Source of the DNA: Paracoccus sp. SMMA_5_TC
GTDB taxonomy: Bacteria > Pseudomonadota > Alphaproteobacteria > Rhodobacterales > Rhodobacteraceae
Direction of reading: 5' to 3'
Assembly: GCF_009696685.2 (NCBI RefSeq)
Contig: NZ_CP102355.1
Location: 2,033,501-2,097,500 of the forward strand
DNA: 64,000 nt
Below the pieces are notes generated by a model that did no database searches, had not been told where the DNA came from, and worked only from the letters and a program-made list of their open reading frames with translations. Of this stretch, positions 50,321-60,588 are shown one piece after another. Within the stretch, counting starts at the first letter, position 1. Each line of letters opens with the position of its first letter. A program made the position numbers and the translations under genes.

Positions 50321-51672
50321 TCAGGCTGTTGTCGGGCCGTCGTGGCCCATGTCCTGCAAGGCGATGGCGCAGGCGGCGGTCAGGCGAAAGCGGCCGCGGC
50401 CGGTCTTTTCGATGCGCAGGCAGGCGCCGCGTTCCTCGAGGCGGCGGCGCAGCAGCACCAGCCGGGCATCAAGATTTTCGGCATTTTCAGGCAGGCGCAG
50501 GCTGTGATCCAGCCGCAGTTCACGGGTGGTGAAATCGCTGCGGCCTGTCTGCAGGTGCTGACGCAACAGCCGCCACAGGATCGCCCCGGCGACGCCCTTG
50601 ATCAGATAGTCGCCGTCCAGGAACACGCTGTCATCGCGGGGATAGTGCCGCACCGTCACCTGAGCCGTCGGCACCGTCACCCTGCGCTGGGGGTTGGTCG
50701 TGGCCAGACAATCTTCCTCGCCCAGCAGGGCGGCCATTGCGCCCAGATAGCCGGCCAGAAGCATCAGCGCATCCTCGTCCTGATGATCGAAACGCATGAT
50801 GCGCGGCGATTCGCAGAACAGGACACCCATGACCCGACCTGCCGACAGGATGGGCACCGCAATCTGGCTGTGCGGATCGCCAAGGCCGGGAAAGGGCACG
50901 CCGTGCAGCTCGCCCGCCACCAGGCCCGCCTGTCGCGCCGCCGCCTCCAGCGCGGCGCCATAGCGATAATCGGCGCTCAGATGGCCGATACGGATGGGCA
51001 CGCGCTCGCGCGCGGCTACGCCGATCACGCTTTTGCCGGGCAGGATTTCCGCCCCCACCCCCGAGGCGGGATAGCCACGCGAGCCGATGGCAAACAGCCG
51101 ACCGTCGCCTTCGGCCATCAGCAGGATGACATGGGGATGCGCAGGTGGAGCACCACCCCGTCCAGCACCGCATCGGCCAGCTCGTCAAAGTCGCGGCATT
51201 GCGCCAGGGCGTCGATGCAGAACCGCACCGCCGACAGATAGGGCGGGCGATCCGCTTCAGGCACCGCGCTCGCCGGGGTCAACTGCTCGATTCCGGTGAC
51301 GCGGAAGATGTCGGCACCCAGCAGCCGAAAGACACCCTCCAGCCCGTGATGCGAGGCGATGCCGGCCAGTCGCGCCTTCATCATCTCGTAAAGCGGGCCT
51401 TCGTTGCGGGTTTCCACATGGTCAAGATGCGGGCGATGGCGGGAGTGGGTGACGGGATCGAAAAGCTCGACGCAAGCCTTGCCGGTGGCCAGCAGGTTGG
51501 CGCGGGTCTTGTTGAAGAACTGCCAGGGCGGGGCGACGTGTTCATCATCGACCCAATGCACCTGGCTGATCATCGACACGTTGGGCTGGCCTTCGACATC
51601 GCAGGTGCACAGCAGCGAGGCCGCGATACCCTCCATCGCGCCGCGCAGCGCCCTGAGACCGCAGGCGCTCAT
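50321..51672 (-). pseudogene. Frameshifted PNPOx-GAF-winged-helix regulator gene
   Basis: Two adjoining frames make one normal protein. The first (51672-51118) encodes a pyridoxamine-phosphate-oxidase-like flavin domain and the start of a GAF domain, ending LHLRIPMSSC at a TGA. The second (from 51133 to 50321) continues the GAF domain as HVILLM, then GRLFAIGSRGYPASGVG, and ends in a winged helix (DFTTRELRLDHSLRLPEN). Joining them at a run of four C (51136-51133 on the - strand) gives 450 residues. One missing C, or a -1 slip at CCCC, explains the break. It may be a true mutation, a read error or a recoding site. Confidence 0.8.
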
Positions 51673-52205
51673 CAACGCAACTCGGCCCCGGCGCCGGGGC
51701 CAGGGGTCTGGGTGAACACGCGCTGGGGGACAAATTCCACCACCGCCAGGTCGGTGGCATCGAATGCCGCATAGGCCAGCGCCTGGGCGCGCGTGTAGCC
51801 CAGCTCGACCAGCTCGTCTGCCAGAACCGCAGATTGGCGGGTGATTTCCGCGATGTCCTCGGGCAGGGGCGGGCATGTCAGGGCGCCGCTGGCTTTCAAC
51901 TGGATCGACCTGTGATCCCGTGCCCGCGAAAATGTGGCGGCGACCGCACTGCCGGCGGCGACAGCCTCGAGCAGGCCGGCGTTTCGGCGAGCGGCCAGGA
52001 AAAAACGCAGGGTATTGCCGTCGCGGATGCGGCATCCTGCACCGGATCCCACCAGGGGCAGACCATCCTTGCCAAGAACGCCCAGAATTGCCGCGACCCC
52101 GCATTGGACGAAGGCGACCACGTCCTGCGGCAGCGTCCCCGGCGCCGGGCAGGCGCTGCGCCAGCTGATCAGATCGTCGGTGGGGGTCGCGTAACCCTTG
52201 CTCAT
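51672..52205 (-). CDS. Pyridoxamine 5'-phosphate oxidase-like flavin-binding protein
   Basis: The 177-residue protein has the split-barrel pattern of PNPOx-like proteins (VAAILGVLGKDGLPLVGSGA, LRFFLAARRNAGLLEAVAAG, and AVAATFSRARDHRSIQLKASG). Such proteins bind FMN, F420 or haem and have varied roles. Its TGA overlaps the ATG of the following regulator gene, which also begins with a PNPOx-like domain, so the two probably work together. The substrate is unknown. Confidence 0.78.
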   Translation of the reverse strand: MSKGYATPTDDLISWRSACPAPGTLPQDVVAFVQCGVAAILGVLGKDGLPLVGSGAGCRIRDGNTLRFFLAARRNAGLLEAVAAGSAVAATFSRARDHRSIQLKASGALTCPPLPEDIAEITRQSAVLADELVELGYTRAQALAYAAFDATDLAVVEFVPQRVFTQTPGPGAGAELR

Positions 52206-52373
52206 CGCGGAACAGGGCCTTTCCAGGAAGCGTGGGGGAACGACCGAAAAGCCATGTGCTTCATCGCATTGCGCAGAGGTTCAGTCTACGCCAGCGAAGG
52301 TTGTCGTGGCAATCCGGATCATGACAAGCCGGTGGCCGTGCCAAGGCGACAGAAAGGATTCTTCCCGCGCTGG

Positions 52374-53021
52374 CTAGCCCAGCTTGGCAAAGGCGGCAAG
52401 AATCAGGCGTTCGGATTCGTCCAGGTATTCGGCAAGCATTTGGGCCGCGCCCGCAGGATCTCCTGCGCGCAGAAGCTCGAGTATCCGGGCGTTGCGATCG
52501 ATATAGGGTTCGTGCAACCGCTCGGGGCTGTCCAGAAGCCCGAAGGCCAGTCGCAATTCCGCTATGATCTGGGCAAAAAAGATCTGCAGGCGCGCACTGT
52601 CGGCCAGAGCGACGATGGCATGGTGAAATTCCATGTTGGCACTGCCGACTTCGCGCCACTCACCCGCATCTCTGGCGCGCCGGGCGCATTCCACGGCGCG
52701 TTCCATGCGATCCACAGCCTCGTGCCGGGGCCAGGCCTGTTGCAGGGCAGGAATCTCGATCAACCGCCGCACGCGATAGATATCGACGATGGTGGCCATC
52801 GACGGCACGGTCACGAATACGCCGCGGTTGGGTTCGTGGCGCAGCAGACCTTCGCGCGTCAGCAGGCGAAACACCTCGCGCAGCGTATTGCGCGACACCC
52901 CCAGATCAGCCGCGAGGCGCGTTTCCGACAAACGCTGGCCAGGGGCCAGCGTGCCTTCGATGATGTCTCTGCGCAAACGCGCCGCCGTTTCCTCGGCCAG
53001 GCCAGGGGGATCTGTCGTCAT
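52374..53021 (-). CDS. GntR family transcriptional regulator (FadR/FCD type)
   Basis: The 215-residue protein has a winged helix (RLRRDIIEGTLAPGQRLSE, then DLGVSRNTLREVFRLLTREG) and a helical FCD ligand domain with metal-binding residues in EFHHAIVALA and the C-terminal helices. Such regulators bind organic acids or amino acids and usually repress a divergent operon. It faces the transporter and carboxylase operon starting at 53287. ATG 53021 is chosen because residues encoded upstream are not like the family. Confidence 0.92.
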   Translation of the reverse strand: MTTDPPGLAEETAARLRRDIIEGTLAPGQRLSETRLAADLGVSRNTLREVFRLLTREGLLRHEPNRGVFVTVPSMATIVDIYRVRRLIEIPALQQAWPRHEAVDRMERAVECARRARDAGEWREVGSANMEFHHAIVALADSARLQIFFAQIIAELRLAFGLLDSPERLHEPYIDRNARILELLRAGDPAGAAQMLAEYLDESERLILAAFAKLG

Positions 53022-53171
53022 GCCGGTTCCTGTTCTTGGCCGCCACCATGGCGACAACCTGCGTCCTGCGCAAGCGCAGGGCCGCCACGACAAGGCGCAA
53101 GTTGCGGAAATTTCTTGGATAAACAACGGGCATCGTTGCGGGTCGGCACGATGTTCCGATCATAAATAATA

Positions 53172-53186
53172 TTTTGTTGAACAAAA
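53172..53186. promoter_or_regulatory. GntR operator candidate
   Basis: TTTTGTT-G-AACAAAA is a perfect 15-base palindrome in the A/T-rich gap between the divergent gntR and transporter genes. FadR-type GntR proteins bind short palindromes with TTGT/ACAA ends. A TTGACA lies 23 bases further on at 53210-53215 and could be the -35 of the operon promoter. Confidence 0.5.
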
Positions 53187-53286
53187 AATAACAAATGGTC
53201 AAATAATCGTTGACAGATCGTATGGACAACTGCATCGTCGAGCTATTCTCAAATCGACAATCGGCCTTGCAGCAGGAGCATACCCG

Positions 53287-54519
53287 ATGCGCTCATCGAC
53301 CATTCCAGCGCCCGCTAATGCCAGCCTCCGAGGGGGCTTTCTGGCGGCCATCTTTCTGATGGCAACCTCGGCCATCGGCCCGGGCTTCATCACCCAGACC
53401 GCAACCTTTACCGCCAAGCTGGGCGCTGCCTTCGCCTTTGCGATCCTGGCATCGATCCTGATCGACTTTGTGGTGCAGCTGAATATCTGGCGCATCACGG
53501 CGCTGACGCGTCGGAATGCCTCGGAAACGGCCAATGCCGCCATACCGGGTGCCGGCTATTTGCTGGCAGTGCTGGTGATGGTGGGGGGGCTGGCCTTCAA
53601 CGTCGGCAACATTGCCGGCGCCGGGCTTGGTCTGAACGCGATGCTTGGGCTTGACCCGAAGATCGGCGGTGCCCTGTCGGCCTTGCTGGCCATTGCGGTG
53701 TTCCTGTCCAAGCGGGCCGGATTGCTGCTGGACCGTTCCATCATCGGTCTGGGCATCCTGATGATCGCAATGACGGTGATCGTTGCGCTGACATCCAATC
53801 CGCCCGTTGGCGAGGCGCTGCGTCAGACCATTCTGCCCGACGTGATCGATTTTCCCACCATTACCACCATCGTCGGCGGAACGGTGGGCGGTTATATCAC
53901 CTATTCTGGCGCGCATCGCCTGCTGGACAAGGGGTTGGTGGGCGAGGAAAACCTGCCTGCCGTCACGCGGGCCTCGCTTACAGGGATTGCAGTGACTGGC
54001 GTCATGCGCTTCGTTCTGTTCCTGGCCATCCTTGGCGTGGTGGCATCGGGCGTGACGCTGGATCTGTCCAGCCAGGCGGCGAACCCGGCAGCCCAGGCTT
54101 TTGCTGCGGCGCTGGGACAATGGGGCATGCGCATCTTCGGGATCGTTCTGTGGGCGGCAGCCATCACCTCGGTCATCGGCGCGGCCTATACCTCGGTGAG
54201 CTTTCTGGTCGCCTTCATGGCCTTGACCGACCGCAGCCGCAACATTGCGACGGTTCTGTTCATTACCGTGTCGCTGGCGGTCTTTGTTGCCATCGGAACC
54301 GCGCCGGCGGCGCTGCTGGTGTTCGTGGGCGGCTTCAACGGTCTGATCCTGCCCATCGGTCTGACCATCTTCACCTACGTGGGTTTTGCCCGGCCTGACC
54401 TGATGGGGGGGCATCGCTACAACCGGCCGCTTCTTGTGCTGAGCACGGTTGTCTGCGCGCTGACCTGGTATATGGGCTACAAGTCCATCGGACCGATCTT
54501 CGCCTTCCTGGGCATGTAA
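53287..54519 (+). CDS. NRAMP-fold transporter (YcsG-like)
   Basis: The 410-residue protein has about 11 membrane segments with NRAMP similarity ([34 protein letters not shown]). The metal ligands of true NRAMP proteins, DPG-N in segment 1 and MPH in segment 6, are absent: segment 1 reads GPGF and segment 6 SGAH. It therefore may not carry divalent metals. YcsG-like members lie beside pxpABC genes, as here, so 5-oxoproline or a related solute is a possible cargo. pxpA follows 11 bases later. Confidence 0.82.
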   Translation: MRSSTIPAPANASLRGGFLAAIFLMATSAIGPGFITQTATFTAKLGAAFAFAILASILIDFVVQLNIWRITALTRRNASETANAAIPGAGYLLAVLVMVGGLAFNVGNIAGAGLGLNAMLGLDPKIGGALSALLAIAVFLSKRAGLLLDRSIIGLGILMIAMTVIVALTSNPPVGEALRQTILPDVIDFPTITTIVGGTVGGYITYSGAHRLLDKGLVGEENLPAVTRASLTGIAVTGVMRFVLFLAILGVVASGVTLDLSSQAANPAAQAFAAALGQWGMRIFGIVLWAAAITSVIGAAYTSVSFLVAFMALTDRSRNIATVLFITVSLAVFVAIGTAPAALLVFVGGFNGLILPIGLTIFTYVGFARPDLMGGHRYNRPLLVLSTVVCALTWYMGYKSIGPIFAFLGM

Positions 54520-54530
54520 AGGAGCTTGTG

Positions 54531-55301
54531 ATGACCGGCACCATCGATCTTAACAGCGATCTGGGCGAGGGCTATGGCGCGTGGCGCATGGGCGATGATG
54601 CGGCCATGCTGGAGATCGTCAGTTCGGCCAATATCGCCTGTGGCTTTCATGCAGGCGATCCGCTGACGATCCGCCAGACGGTGGTGCAGGCGGCCGCCCG
54701 CAGCGTGGCGATCGGGGCGCATGTGTCCTATCCTGATCGTGTGGGCTTCGGGCGCCGCCCGATGGATGTAAGCCCCGCAGAGCTGACCGCCGATGTCATC
54801 TATCAGATCGGGGCATTGCAGGGCATCGCCCGGGCGGCGGGCACCCGCGTCAGCTATGTCAAGCCGCATGGCGCGCTTTACAACACGATTGCCCATGATC
54901 CCCGCCAGGCTGATGCGGTGATCGCGGCGATCCGCGAAATCGATCCTGCGCTGGCCCTGATGGGGTTGGCGGGAAGCCCCATCCTGTCCCGCGCGGCCGA
55001 TGCGGGTCTTGACACCGTTGCCGAGGCATTTGCCGACCGCGCCTATGCGCCTGACGGCCAGCTTGTGTCCCGTCGCGAAAGGGGCGCGGTGCTGCACGAT
55101 CCCGATGCGGTCGCGGCGCGGATGCTGCGCCTGGCCAGCGATGGCGTGATCGATGCCATCGACGGCACCCGGTTGCACCTGCGGGCCGACAGCATCTGCG
55201 TGCATGGCGACAGCCCCGGCGCGGTCGGGATGGCGCGTCGGATCCGCGAGGTGCTGGTCGCGGGCGGCGTCGGCATTTCAGCCTTTGCACGGGGACAGTG
55301 A
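54531..55301 (+). CDS. pxpA: 5-oxoprolinase subunit A, LamB/YcsF family
   Basis: The 256-residue protein matches Pxp[13 protein letters not shown] at the start, [32 protein letters not shown], and [10 protein letters not shown]. PxpA acts with PxpB and PxpC to open 5-oxoproline to glutamate using ATP. ATG 54531 is preferred to GTG 54528, with GGAG at 54521-54524. Its stop overlaps the next ATG by one base. Confidence 0.93.
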   Translation: MTGTIDLNSDLGEGYGAWRMGDDAAMLEIVSSANIACGFHAGDPLTIRQTVVQAAARSVAIGAHVSYPDRVGFGRRPMDVSPAELTADVIYQIGALQGIARAAGTRVSYVKPHGALYNTIAHDPRQADAVIAAIREIDPALALMGLAGSPILSRAADAGLDTVAEAFADRAYAPDGQLVSRRERGAVLHDPDAVAARMLRLASDGVIDAIDGTRLHLRADSICVHGDSPGAVGMARRIREVLVAGGVGISAFARGQ

Positions 55302-56083
55302 TGCGCCCAGACCTGAAAATCGCCCGCGACGCCCGCGCCGAATGTCGCAACCATGTCACGCCGACGGCCGGGATGGCGCCCGGGTTTACCCAATGCAACC
55401 TGATCGCATTGCCGCGCGACTGGGCCTGGGACTTTCTGCTGTTTGCGCAGCGCAATCCGCGGCCTTGCCCTGTGCTGGACGTGACTGACCCCGGCAACCC
55501 ACGCACGGAGCTGGCCCCCGACGCGGACCTGCGCCGCGACATACCGCTTTATCGCATCTGGCGGGACGGGATACTGGTCGACGAGGTTGCGGATGCCACG
55601 CAGGCCTGGGCCGAGGTGCCGGATCTTGTGGCGTTTCTGATCGGATGCTCCTTTACCTTCGAGACCCCGCTGCAAGCGGCGGGTATCGGCATCCGTCACA
55701 TCGATCAGGGGTGCAACGTGCCCATGTATGTCACGAACCGGCCCTGTCGATCGGCCGGTCGCCTGCACGGTCCGATGGTCGTGTCGATGCGGCCCATTCC
55801 CGCAGATCGTGTGGCCGAGGCGGCGATGATCTCGGGGCGGTTTCCGGCAGTCCATGGGGCGCCCGTCCATGTCGGCGCACCGGAAGCCCTGGGCATAGCC
55901 GATCTGGGGCGGCCGGATTTCGGTGATCCGGTTGAACTTCGCCCTGGCGAGCTGCCGGTGTTCTGGGCATGCGGGGTGACGCCGCAGGCGGCACTGATGG
56001 CCTCGCGTCCGCCCTTTGCCATCACCCATGCGCCCGGGCACATGTTCATAACCGATGTTCCCGACAGCCGGTGGCAGCTATGA
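55301..56083 (+). CDS. DUF1445 family putative hydro-lyase (D-glutamate cyclase-like)
   Basis: The 260-residue protein has family features such as [67 protein letters not shown] and [15 protein letters not shown]. Mammalian DGLUCY, which has a related domain, turns D-glutamate into 5-oxo-D-proline. In an operon with PxpA, B and C this makes sense as a feeder of 5-oxoproline, but the link is inferred. It overlaps both neighbours (TGATG and ATGA). Confidence 0.85.
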   Translation: MRPDLKIARDARAECRNHVTPTAGMAPGFTQCNLIALPRDWAWDFLLFAQRNPRPCPVLDVTDPGNPRTELAPDADLRRDIPLYRIWRDGILVDEVADATQAWAEVPDLVAFLIGCSFTFETPLQAAGIGIRHIDQGCNVPMYVTNRPCRSAGRLHGPMVVSMRPIPADRVAEAAMISGRFPAVHGAPVHVGAPEALGIADLGRPDFGDPVELRPGELPVFWACGVTPQAALMASRPPFAITHAPGHMFITDVPDSRWQL

Positions 56084-57627
56084 CCATGCGTTTCCTTCCT
56101 GCTGGTCCGCGCAGCCTTCTGGTCGAACTGGACGATCTGGACGCGACACTGGCCATGTTCGATGCGCTGCGCGCCGATCCGGTCGAGGGTGTGGTCGAAA
56201 TCATTCCGGCGGCGCGCACCCTGTTGATCCGCACGGCAATCGGAGTCCCGGCCGACGGCCGCCTGGCCGCCGAGATCGCGGCACGCCAGTCCATGGCCAC
56301 CCGGCCACGCATGGTCCGGGAAATCGAGACCATCGAGATACCGATGGTCTATGACGGAGCCGATCTGGCCGATGTTGCTGCCCATATGGGGATGTCAGTC
56401 ACCGAGGTGATCGACGCCCATCAGTCCGCGACATGGAGCGTGGCATTTTGTGGCTTTGCCCCCGGATTTGCCTACATGACCTGCGACGATCCACGTTTCG
56501 ATCTGCCGCGCCGTTCCTCGCCCCGGACAAGGATCCCGGCCGGATCGGTGGCTCTGGCGGCGCGGTTCTGCGGGATATATCCACAAGACACGCCCGGAGG
56601 CTGGCAGCTGATCGGAACCACGCGCGTTCCGATGTGGGATCTGTCACGCGACCCGCCGGCGCTGCTGCGCCCGGGCATCCGGGCGCGATTTGTCGAAGGA
56701 CGCGCCACGGTGCGCCCGGCCGCTGCGATCCCCCGCTCGCAGGGCGATCCGGCGCTGACAGTGCTGCAAACGGCTTTCCCCATCCTGTTTCAGGACGAAG
56801 GCCGTCCGGGGCAGGGCGGTCAGGGTGTTTCCGTTTCCGGGGCGCTTGATACGGCGGCGATGCGTCGGGCGAATCGTGCGGTGGGCAACCGCGCGGATGC
56901 GCCGGTGCTGGAAATCACCCTGGGTCCGGTGCGCCTGCGCGCCGATGCCCCGGTCACGCTGGCCCTGACCGGCGCTGGCCGGGCACGTGTTGCGGGCCAA
57001 CAGATGCCCACCACATTCGCACTGGATGCCGGCGATGAACTGTTCATCGCGCCACCCCAGGCGGGGATGCGCAGCTATCTGGCGATCCGTGGCGGCTATG
57101 CCGTCGGCGCCGTGCTGGGATCGGCCGCCACCGATACGCTGGCGCATGTCGGCCCTGCGGCGCTGACCGATGGCGCCACCCTGCACCTTGCGAACCATCC
57201 GGCACTGGCCGTCGCCGAGCCGGTCGAGGAACCTGCGCTGCCCCGCTCCGGTGACGTCGTGGAACTGCCCGTCACCCTGGGGCCCCGCGCAGACTGGTTC
57301 AGTCCGCAGATGATCGCGCATTTACTCGCGCAGGAATGGCTGGTGACGGCCCAGTCCTCGCGCGTGGGCATCCGCCTGCAGGGTGAACCGATCACGCGCG
57401 AGGATACGCGCGAACTGCCTTCCGAAGGCACGGAAACCGGCGCAATCCAGATCCCACATTCGGGCCAGCCGGTGCTGTTTCTGGCCGATCACCCCCTGAC
57501 CGGCGGTTATCCGGTGATCGCGACATTGTCCCCGCGCGCCTTGGACCTGGCCGGGCAGATCCCGCCCGGGGCCCGCATCCGCTTTACCGCCGACGCCCCC
57601 TTTCAAGAGATCAAGGTCCAGCCATGA
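56080..57627 (+). CDS. pxpBC: Fused 5-oxoprolinase subunits B and C (KipI-KipA, carboxyltransferase family)
   Basis: The 515-residue protein joins a PxpB/KipI domain (residues 1 to about 210; [37 protein letters not shown] in part) to a PxpC/KipA domain (about 220-515; [21 protein letters not shown] and [13 protein letters not shown], with the final [20 protein letters not shown] in two blocks). In urea carboxylase the same two domains are fused with a biotin carboxylase. Here that enzyme is encoded next, overlapping by four bases, so this may be the carboxyltransferase part. Confidence 0.9.
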   Translation: MTMRFLPAGPRSLLVELDDLDATLAMFDALRADPVEGVVEIIPAARTLLIRTAIGVPADGRLAAEIAARQSMATRPRMVREIETIEIPMVYDGADLADVAAHMGMSVTEVIDAHQSATWSVAFCGFAPGFAYMTCDDPRFDLPRRSSPRTRIPAGSVALAARFCGIYPQDTPGGWQLIGTTRVPMWDLSRDPPALLRPGIRARFVEGRATVRPAAAIPRSQGDPALTVLQTAFPILFQDEGRPGQGGQGVSVSGALDTAAMRRANRAVGNRADAPVLEITLGPVRLRADAPVTLALTGAGRARVAGQQMPTTFALDAGDELFIAPPQAGMRSYLAIRGGYAVGAVLGSAATDTLAHVGPAALTDGATLHLANHPALAVAEPVEEPALPRSGDVVELPVTLGPRADWFSPQMIAHLLAQEWLVTAQSSRVGIRLQGEPITREDTRELPSEGTETGAIQIPHSGQPVLFLADHPLTGGYPVIATLSPRALDLAGQIPPGARIRFTADAPFQEIKVQP

Positions 57628-59411
57628 CCCTTTTTGCCTCTGAACCCACGCTTGTGTTGAACCGCCTGCTGATCGCCAATCGCGGCGAGATCGCTGTCCG
57701 TATCATTCGCGCTTGCCGCGACGAAGGCATCGAAACGGTGGCGGTCTATGCCGATTCCGACCGCGACGCGCCTTTCGTGCGCATGGCCGACCAGGCCTAT
57801 GCGCTGGGCGGCGATCGGCCGGCCGACACCTATCTTGACGCCGATCGCATCATCGCCATCGCGCGACGCGCGGGCGCGGATGCCATTCACCCAGGTTATG
57901 GTTTCCTGTCCGAGAACGCGGCTTTCGCGCAGGCGGTCCAGGATGCAGGCCTGATCTGGATCGGTCCCGATCCCGCGGTCATCACCGCCCTTGGCGACAA
58001 GATCGAGGCGCGGCGCATCGCCGAGGCGGTCGGTGCGCCTTTGGTCGCGGGCACCCCCGGCCCGGTCTCCGGCGCGGCCGAGGCGCTGGCATTCGCCCGC
58101 GAACACGGCCTGCCCATCGCCATCAAGGCCGCCTTTGGCGGCGGTGGTCGCGGCATGAAGGTTGCCTGGCGTCTGGACGAGGTCGAAGAGCTCTTCGAAT
58201 CCGCCACGCGCGAGGCACTGACCGCATTCGGTCGCGGCGAATGTTTCATCGAACAGTTCCTTGACCGACCCCGCCATATAGAGGCCCAGGTGCTGGCCGA
58301 CCGCCACGGCACCGTCAAGGTGATCGGCACGCGCGATTGTTCATTGCAACGTCGCAACCAGAAGCTGGTCGAGGAAGCGCCGGCGCCCTTCCTGACCGAC
58401 GAACAGCGCCAGCGCATCCACGAAAGCGCCCGCGCCATCTGTGCCCATGCCGGCTACAGCGGGGCGGGCACGGTCGAATACCTGCTTTCCGCCAATGGCA
58501 CGATTTCGTTTCTCGAGGTGAACACGCGCCTTCAGGTCGAACATCCGGTGACCGAGGAAAACACCGGCATCGACCTGGTGCGCGGCATGATCGCCGTGGC
58601 ACGCGGCGCGCGGCTGGCCGACGACGGCGTGCCCGCCCCGCGCGGTCACGCGATCGAGTTCCGCATCAATGCCGAGGATGTCGGGCGCGGTTTCCTGCCC
58701 ACGCCGGGGCCGGTTTCGTCTTTCGAACCGCCTACGGGGCCGGGCGTCCGGTTGGACAGCGGTGTCGTTTCGGGGTCGGTCATTCCAGGCAGCTTCGATT
58801 CGATGATGGCCAAGCTGATCGTGACCGGGGCCACCCGGGCCGAGGCCATCGCCCGCGCCCGTCGCGCCCTGGCCGAATTCCGCATCGAAGGTGTCGCCTC
58901 GGTGCTGCCGTTCCATCGGGCAGTGCTGGACGCGCCCGAGTTTCGCGCCGAGGACGGCGACTTCGGCGTCCATACCCGCTGGATCGAGACCGATTTTGCC
59001 GAACGGCTGGCTGCGGCGGTTGCGCCCCATGATCGGGTGACACCCGCGACCGTTGCGCCGTTGTTGCAGATCGCCATCGAAATCGACGGCAAGCGTCACC
59101 AGCTGGGGTTGCCCGCCGGCATGCTGGCGGCGGCGACCGCCGGCGGTGGGGGCGAAGTATCCTTCGGCACAGATGGCACGGGGGAGGGCGACGATGCCCT
59201 GCTGACCGCGCCGGTTCCGGGCACGCTGACCGCCTGGCAGGTCGATGACGGCGATCGCGTCGAACCCGGGCAGGTCATCGCCGTCATCGAGGCGATGAAG
59301 ATGGAAACCCGAATCGAGGCGCACCGCGCCGGTCGTCTGCACCGCCTCGCCGATGCCGGGGCGACACTGGGTTATGGCGCCCCGATTGCCAGGATCGAAC
59401 CCGAAGCATAG
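57624..59411 (+). CDS. Biotin carboxylase with C-terminal biotin carrier domain
   Basis: The 595-residue protein has the biotin carboxylase fold: [18 protein letters not shown], the ATP-grasp loop [30 protein letters not shown], and [17 protein letters not shown] with the catalytic residues. After a linker it has a biotinyl domain with [11 protein letters not shown], biotin on Lys559. It lacks its own carboxyltransferase. The overlap with the fused PxpB-PxpC gene suggests a two-part biotin-dependent carboxylase, though acyl-CoA carboxylase subunits look similar. Confidence 0.92.
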   Translation: MTLFASEPTLVLNRLLIANRGEIAVRIIRACRDEGIETVAVYADSDRDAPFVRMADQAYALGGDRPADTYLDADRIIAIARRAGADAIHPGYGFLSENAAFAQAVQDAGLIWIGPDPAVITALGDKIEARRIAEAVGAPLVAGTPGPVSGAAEALAFAREHGLPIAIKAAFGGGGRGMKVAWRLDEVEELFESATREALTAFGRGECFIEQFLDRPRHIEAQVLADRHGTVKVIGTRDCSLQRRNQKLVEEAPAPFLTDEQRQRIHESARAICAHAGYSGAGTVEYLLSANGTISFLEVNTRLQVEHPVTEENTGIDLVRGMIAVARGARLADDGVPAPRGHAIEFRINAEDVGRGFLPTPGPVSSFEPPTGPGVRLDSGVVSGSVIPGSFDSMMAKLIVTGATRAEAIARARRALAEFRIEGVASVLPFHRAVLDAPEFRAEDGDFGVHTRWIETDFAERLAAAVAPHDRVTPATVAPLLQIAIEIDGKRHQLGLPAGMLAAATAGGGGEVSFGTDGTGEGDDALLTAPVPGTLTAWQVDDGDRVEPGQVIAVIEAMKMETRIEAHRAGRLHRLADAGATLGYGAPIARIEPEA

Positions 59412-59494
59412 GGCGCTGCGCGCGTGACGCTTGTCCGTGGGGCCGGGCTGGGGCAGGGTGGCTATGTCTCACACTGGTCCTGACGGAGGCCGCC

Positions 59495-59935
59495 ATGATA
59501 CGCCTTGCCCTGATCTGTTGCCTGTGCGCCCTGACAGCACCGGCCCTGGCCGCCCCCTTGCAGCAGCAAGCCGAGGATCCACAGGCCACCGCAGTCGCCG
59601 AAGCCGCCTTTGCCGCCGATCTGGCCGAGGCGCAGAAGGTCGGCTCGTTGACGCAGGTTCAGGGCTGGTCCGTCGATCTGGACGGCGACGGGGCTGCCGA
59701 GGTGGTTGGTCATATCTACAGCCTGTTCCTGTGCGGGAATTTCAACTGCACCTTCGTGCTTCAATCCGATGGTCAGGGCGGCATGCGTCAGCTGCTGTTC
59801 AGTCAGGGCATGGATGCGGTAGAGGTGCTGGACAGCCGGACCGGCGGCTGGCGCGATCTGGCGGTCTGGAGGCCCGACCTGATGGGCGGGCCGGCGACGC
59901 TGGTGTGGTCGGGCAGTCAATACGATCTGCGCTAG
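59495..59935 (+). CDS. Small secreted protein with calcium-loop-like motif
   Basis: The 146-residue protein starts with a signal peptide (IRLALICCLCALTAPALA, cleaved near residue 19). The mature part has a DLDGDGAAEVVGHIY stretch, like the repeat loops of FG-GAP or dockerin-type calcium sites, and a cysteine pair in LCGNFNCTF. I recognise no named family. It lies alone between the carboxylase operon and the convergent phosphatase gene. Confidence 0.6.
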   Translation: MIRLALICCLCALTAPALAAPLQQQAEDPQATAVAEAAFAADLAEAQKVGSLTQVQGWSVDLDGDGAAEVVGHIYSLFLCGNFNCTFVLQSDGQGGMRQLLFSQGMDAVEVLDSRTGGWRDLAVWRPDLMGGPATLVWSGSQYDLR

Positions 59936-59958
59936 GCTCGGTCGGCGTCGGCGGGCTG

Positions 59959-60564
59959 TCAGCCGGCCTTTGAAAACAGGGCGGCGAGGGGCCTGCCGTC
60001 CTCGATCCCCCACCAGGCTTCCATCTGTTCCCAACTGGTATCCATGGGCCAGGCCGCCGACAGCAACGGCACCGAGAAATGGCCAAAACGCAGCGACAGC
60101 TGGCCTTCGGCGGTTTCCTCGTCGATCCGCGCCACCATGGCCTGATAGATGACCGATGCCAGCCCGGTGCGATCGGCACCCGACATGCAATGGATCAGCA
60201 GCGGCTTCGGGGCCTGCTGCATTGCCGCCAGCAACGCCTCGGCCTGGTCGCGGCTCAGTTCGCGGCTGGCCGAAAGCGGGAAATCGATCAGCGTCAGACC
60301 CAAATCGCGTGCGGCCCTGCGTTCGGCCTGATACCAGTCCGCCCCCGGGTTTTCGCCGCGCAGGTTCAGCACCGCGCGGATGCCGTGATCGCGCACATAT
60401 GCCGCCAGCCGATCCGGGGTTGGCTGGTTCGAGCGATAGACCTCGCCTTCGACGACGGTGGCGAAGTTACCGGTCGATTGCCGCCAGGCCAGATAGCCCG
60501 CCAGCGACAGAACCGTGACAAGAACAAGGACAAACAGGCGTTTCGGGCGAAGAATTCGGGCCAT
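59959..60564 (-). CDS. Membrane-anchored tyrosine/dual-specificity phosphatase
   Basis: The 201-residue protein has a basic start and one membrane segment (about residues 10-26), then a phosphatase domain with the P-loop HCMSGADRTG (Cys126, Arg132) and a general-acid aspartate candidate in LIDFPLSASRELS. Relatives act on phosphotyrosine, inositol phosphates or lipid phosphates. The domain lies outside the cytoplasm if the charge rule holds. It follows the sensor kinase gene by 24 bases, so they form an operon. Confidence 0.85.
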   Translation of the reverse strand: MARILRPKRLFVLVLVTVLSLAGYLAWRQSTGNFATVVEGEVYRSNQPTPDRLAAYVRDHGIRAVLNLRGENPGADWYQAERRAARDLGLTLIDFPLSASRELSRDQAEALLAAMQQAPKPLLIHCMSGADRTGLASVIYQAMVARIDEETAEGQLSLRFGHFSVPLLSAAWPMDTSWEQMEAWWGIEDGRPLAALFSKAG

Positions 60565-60588
60565 CGAGAGGTTCCGGGGGCAACAGGG

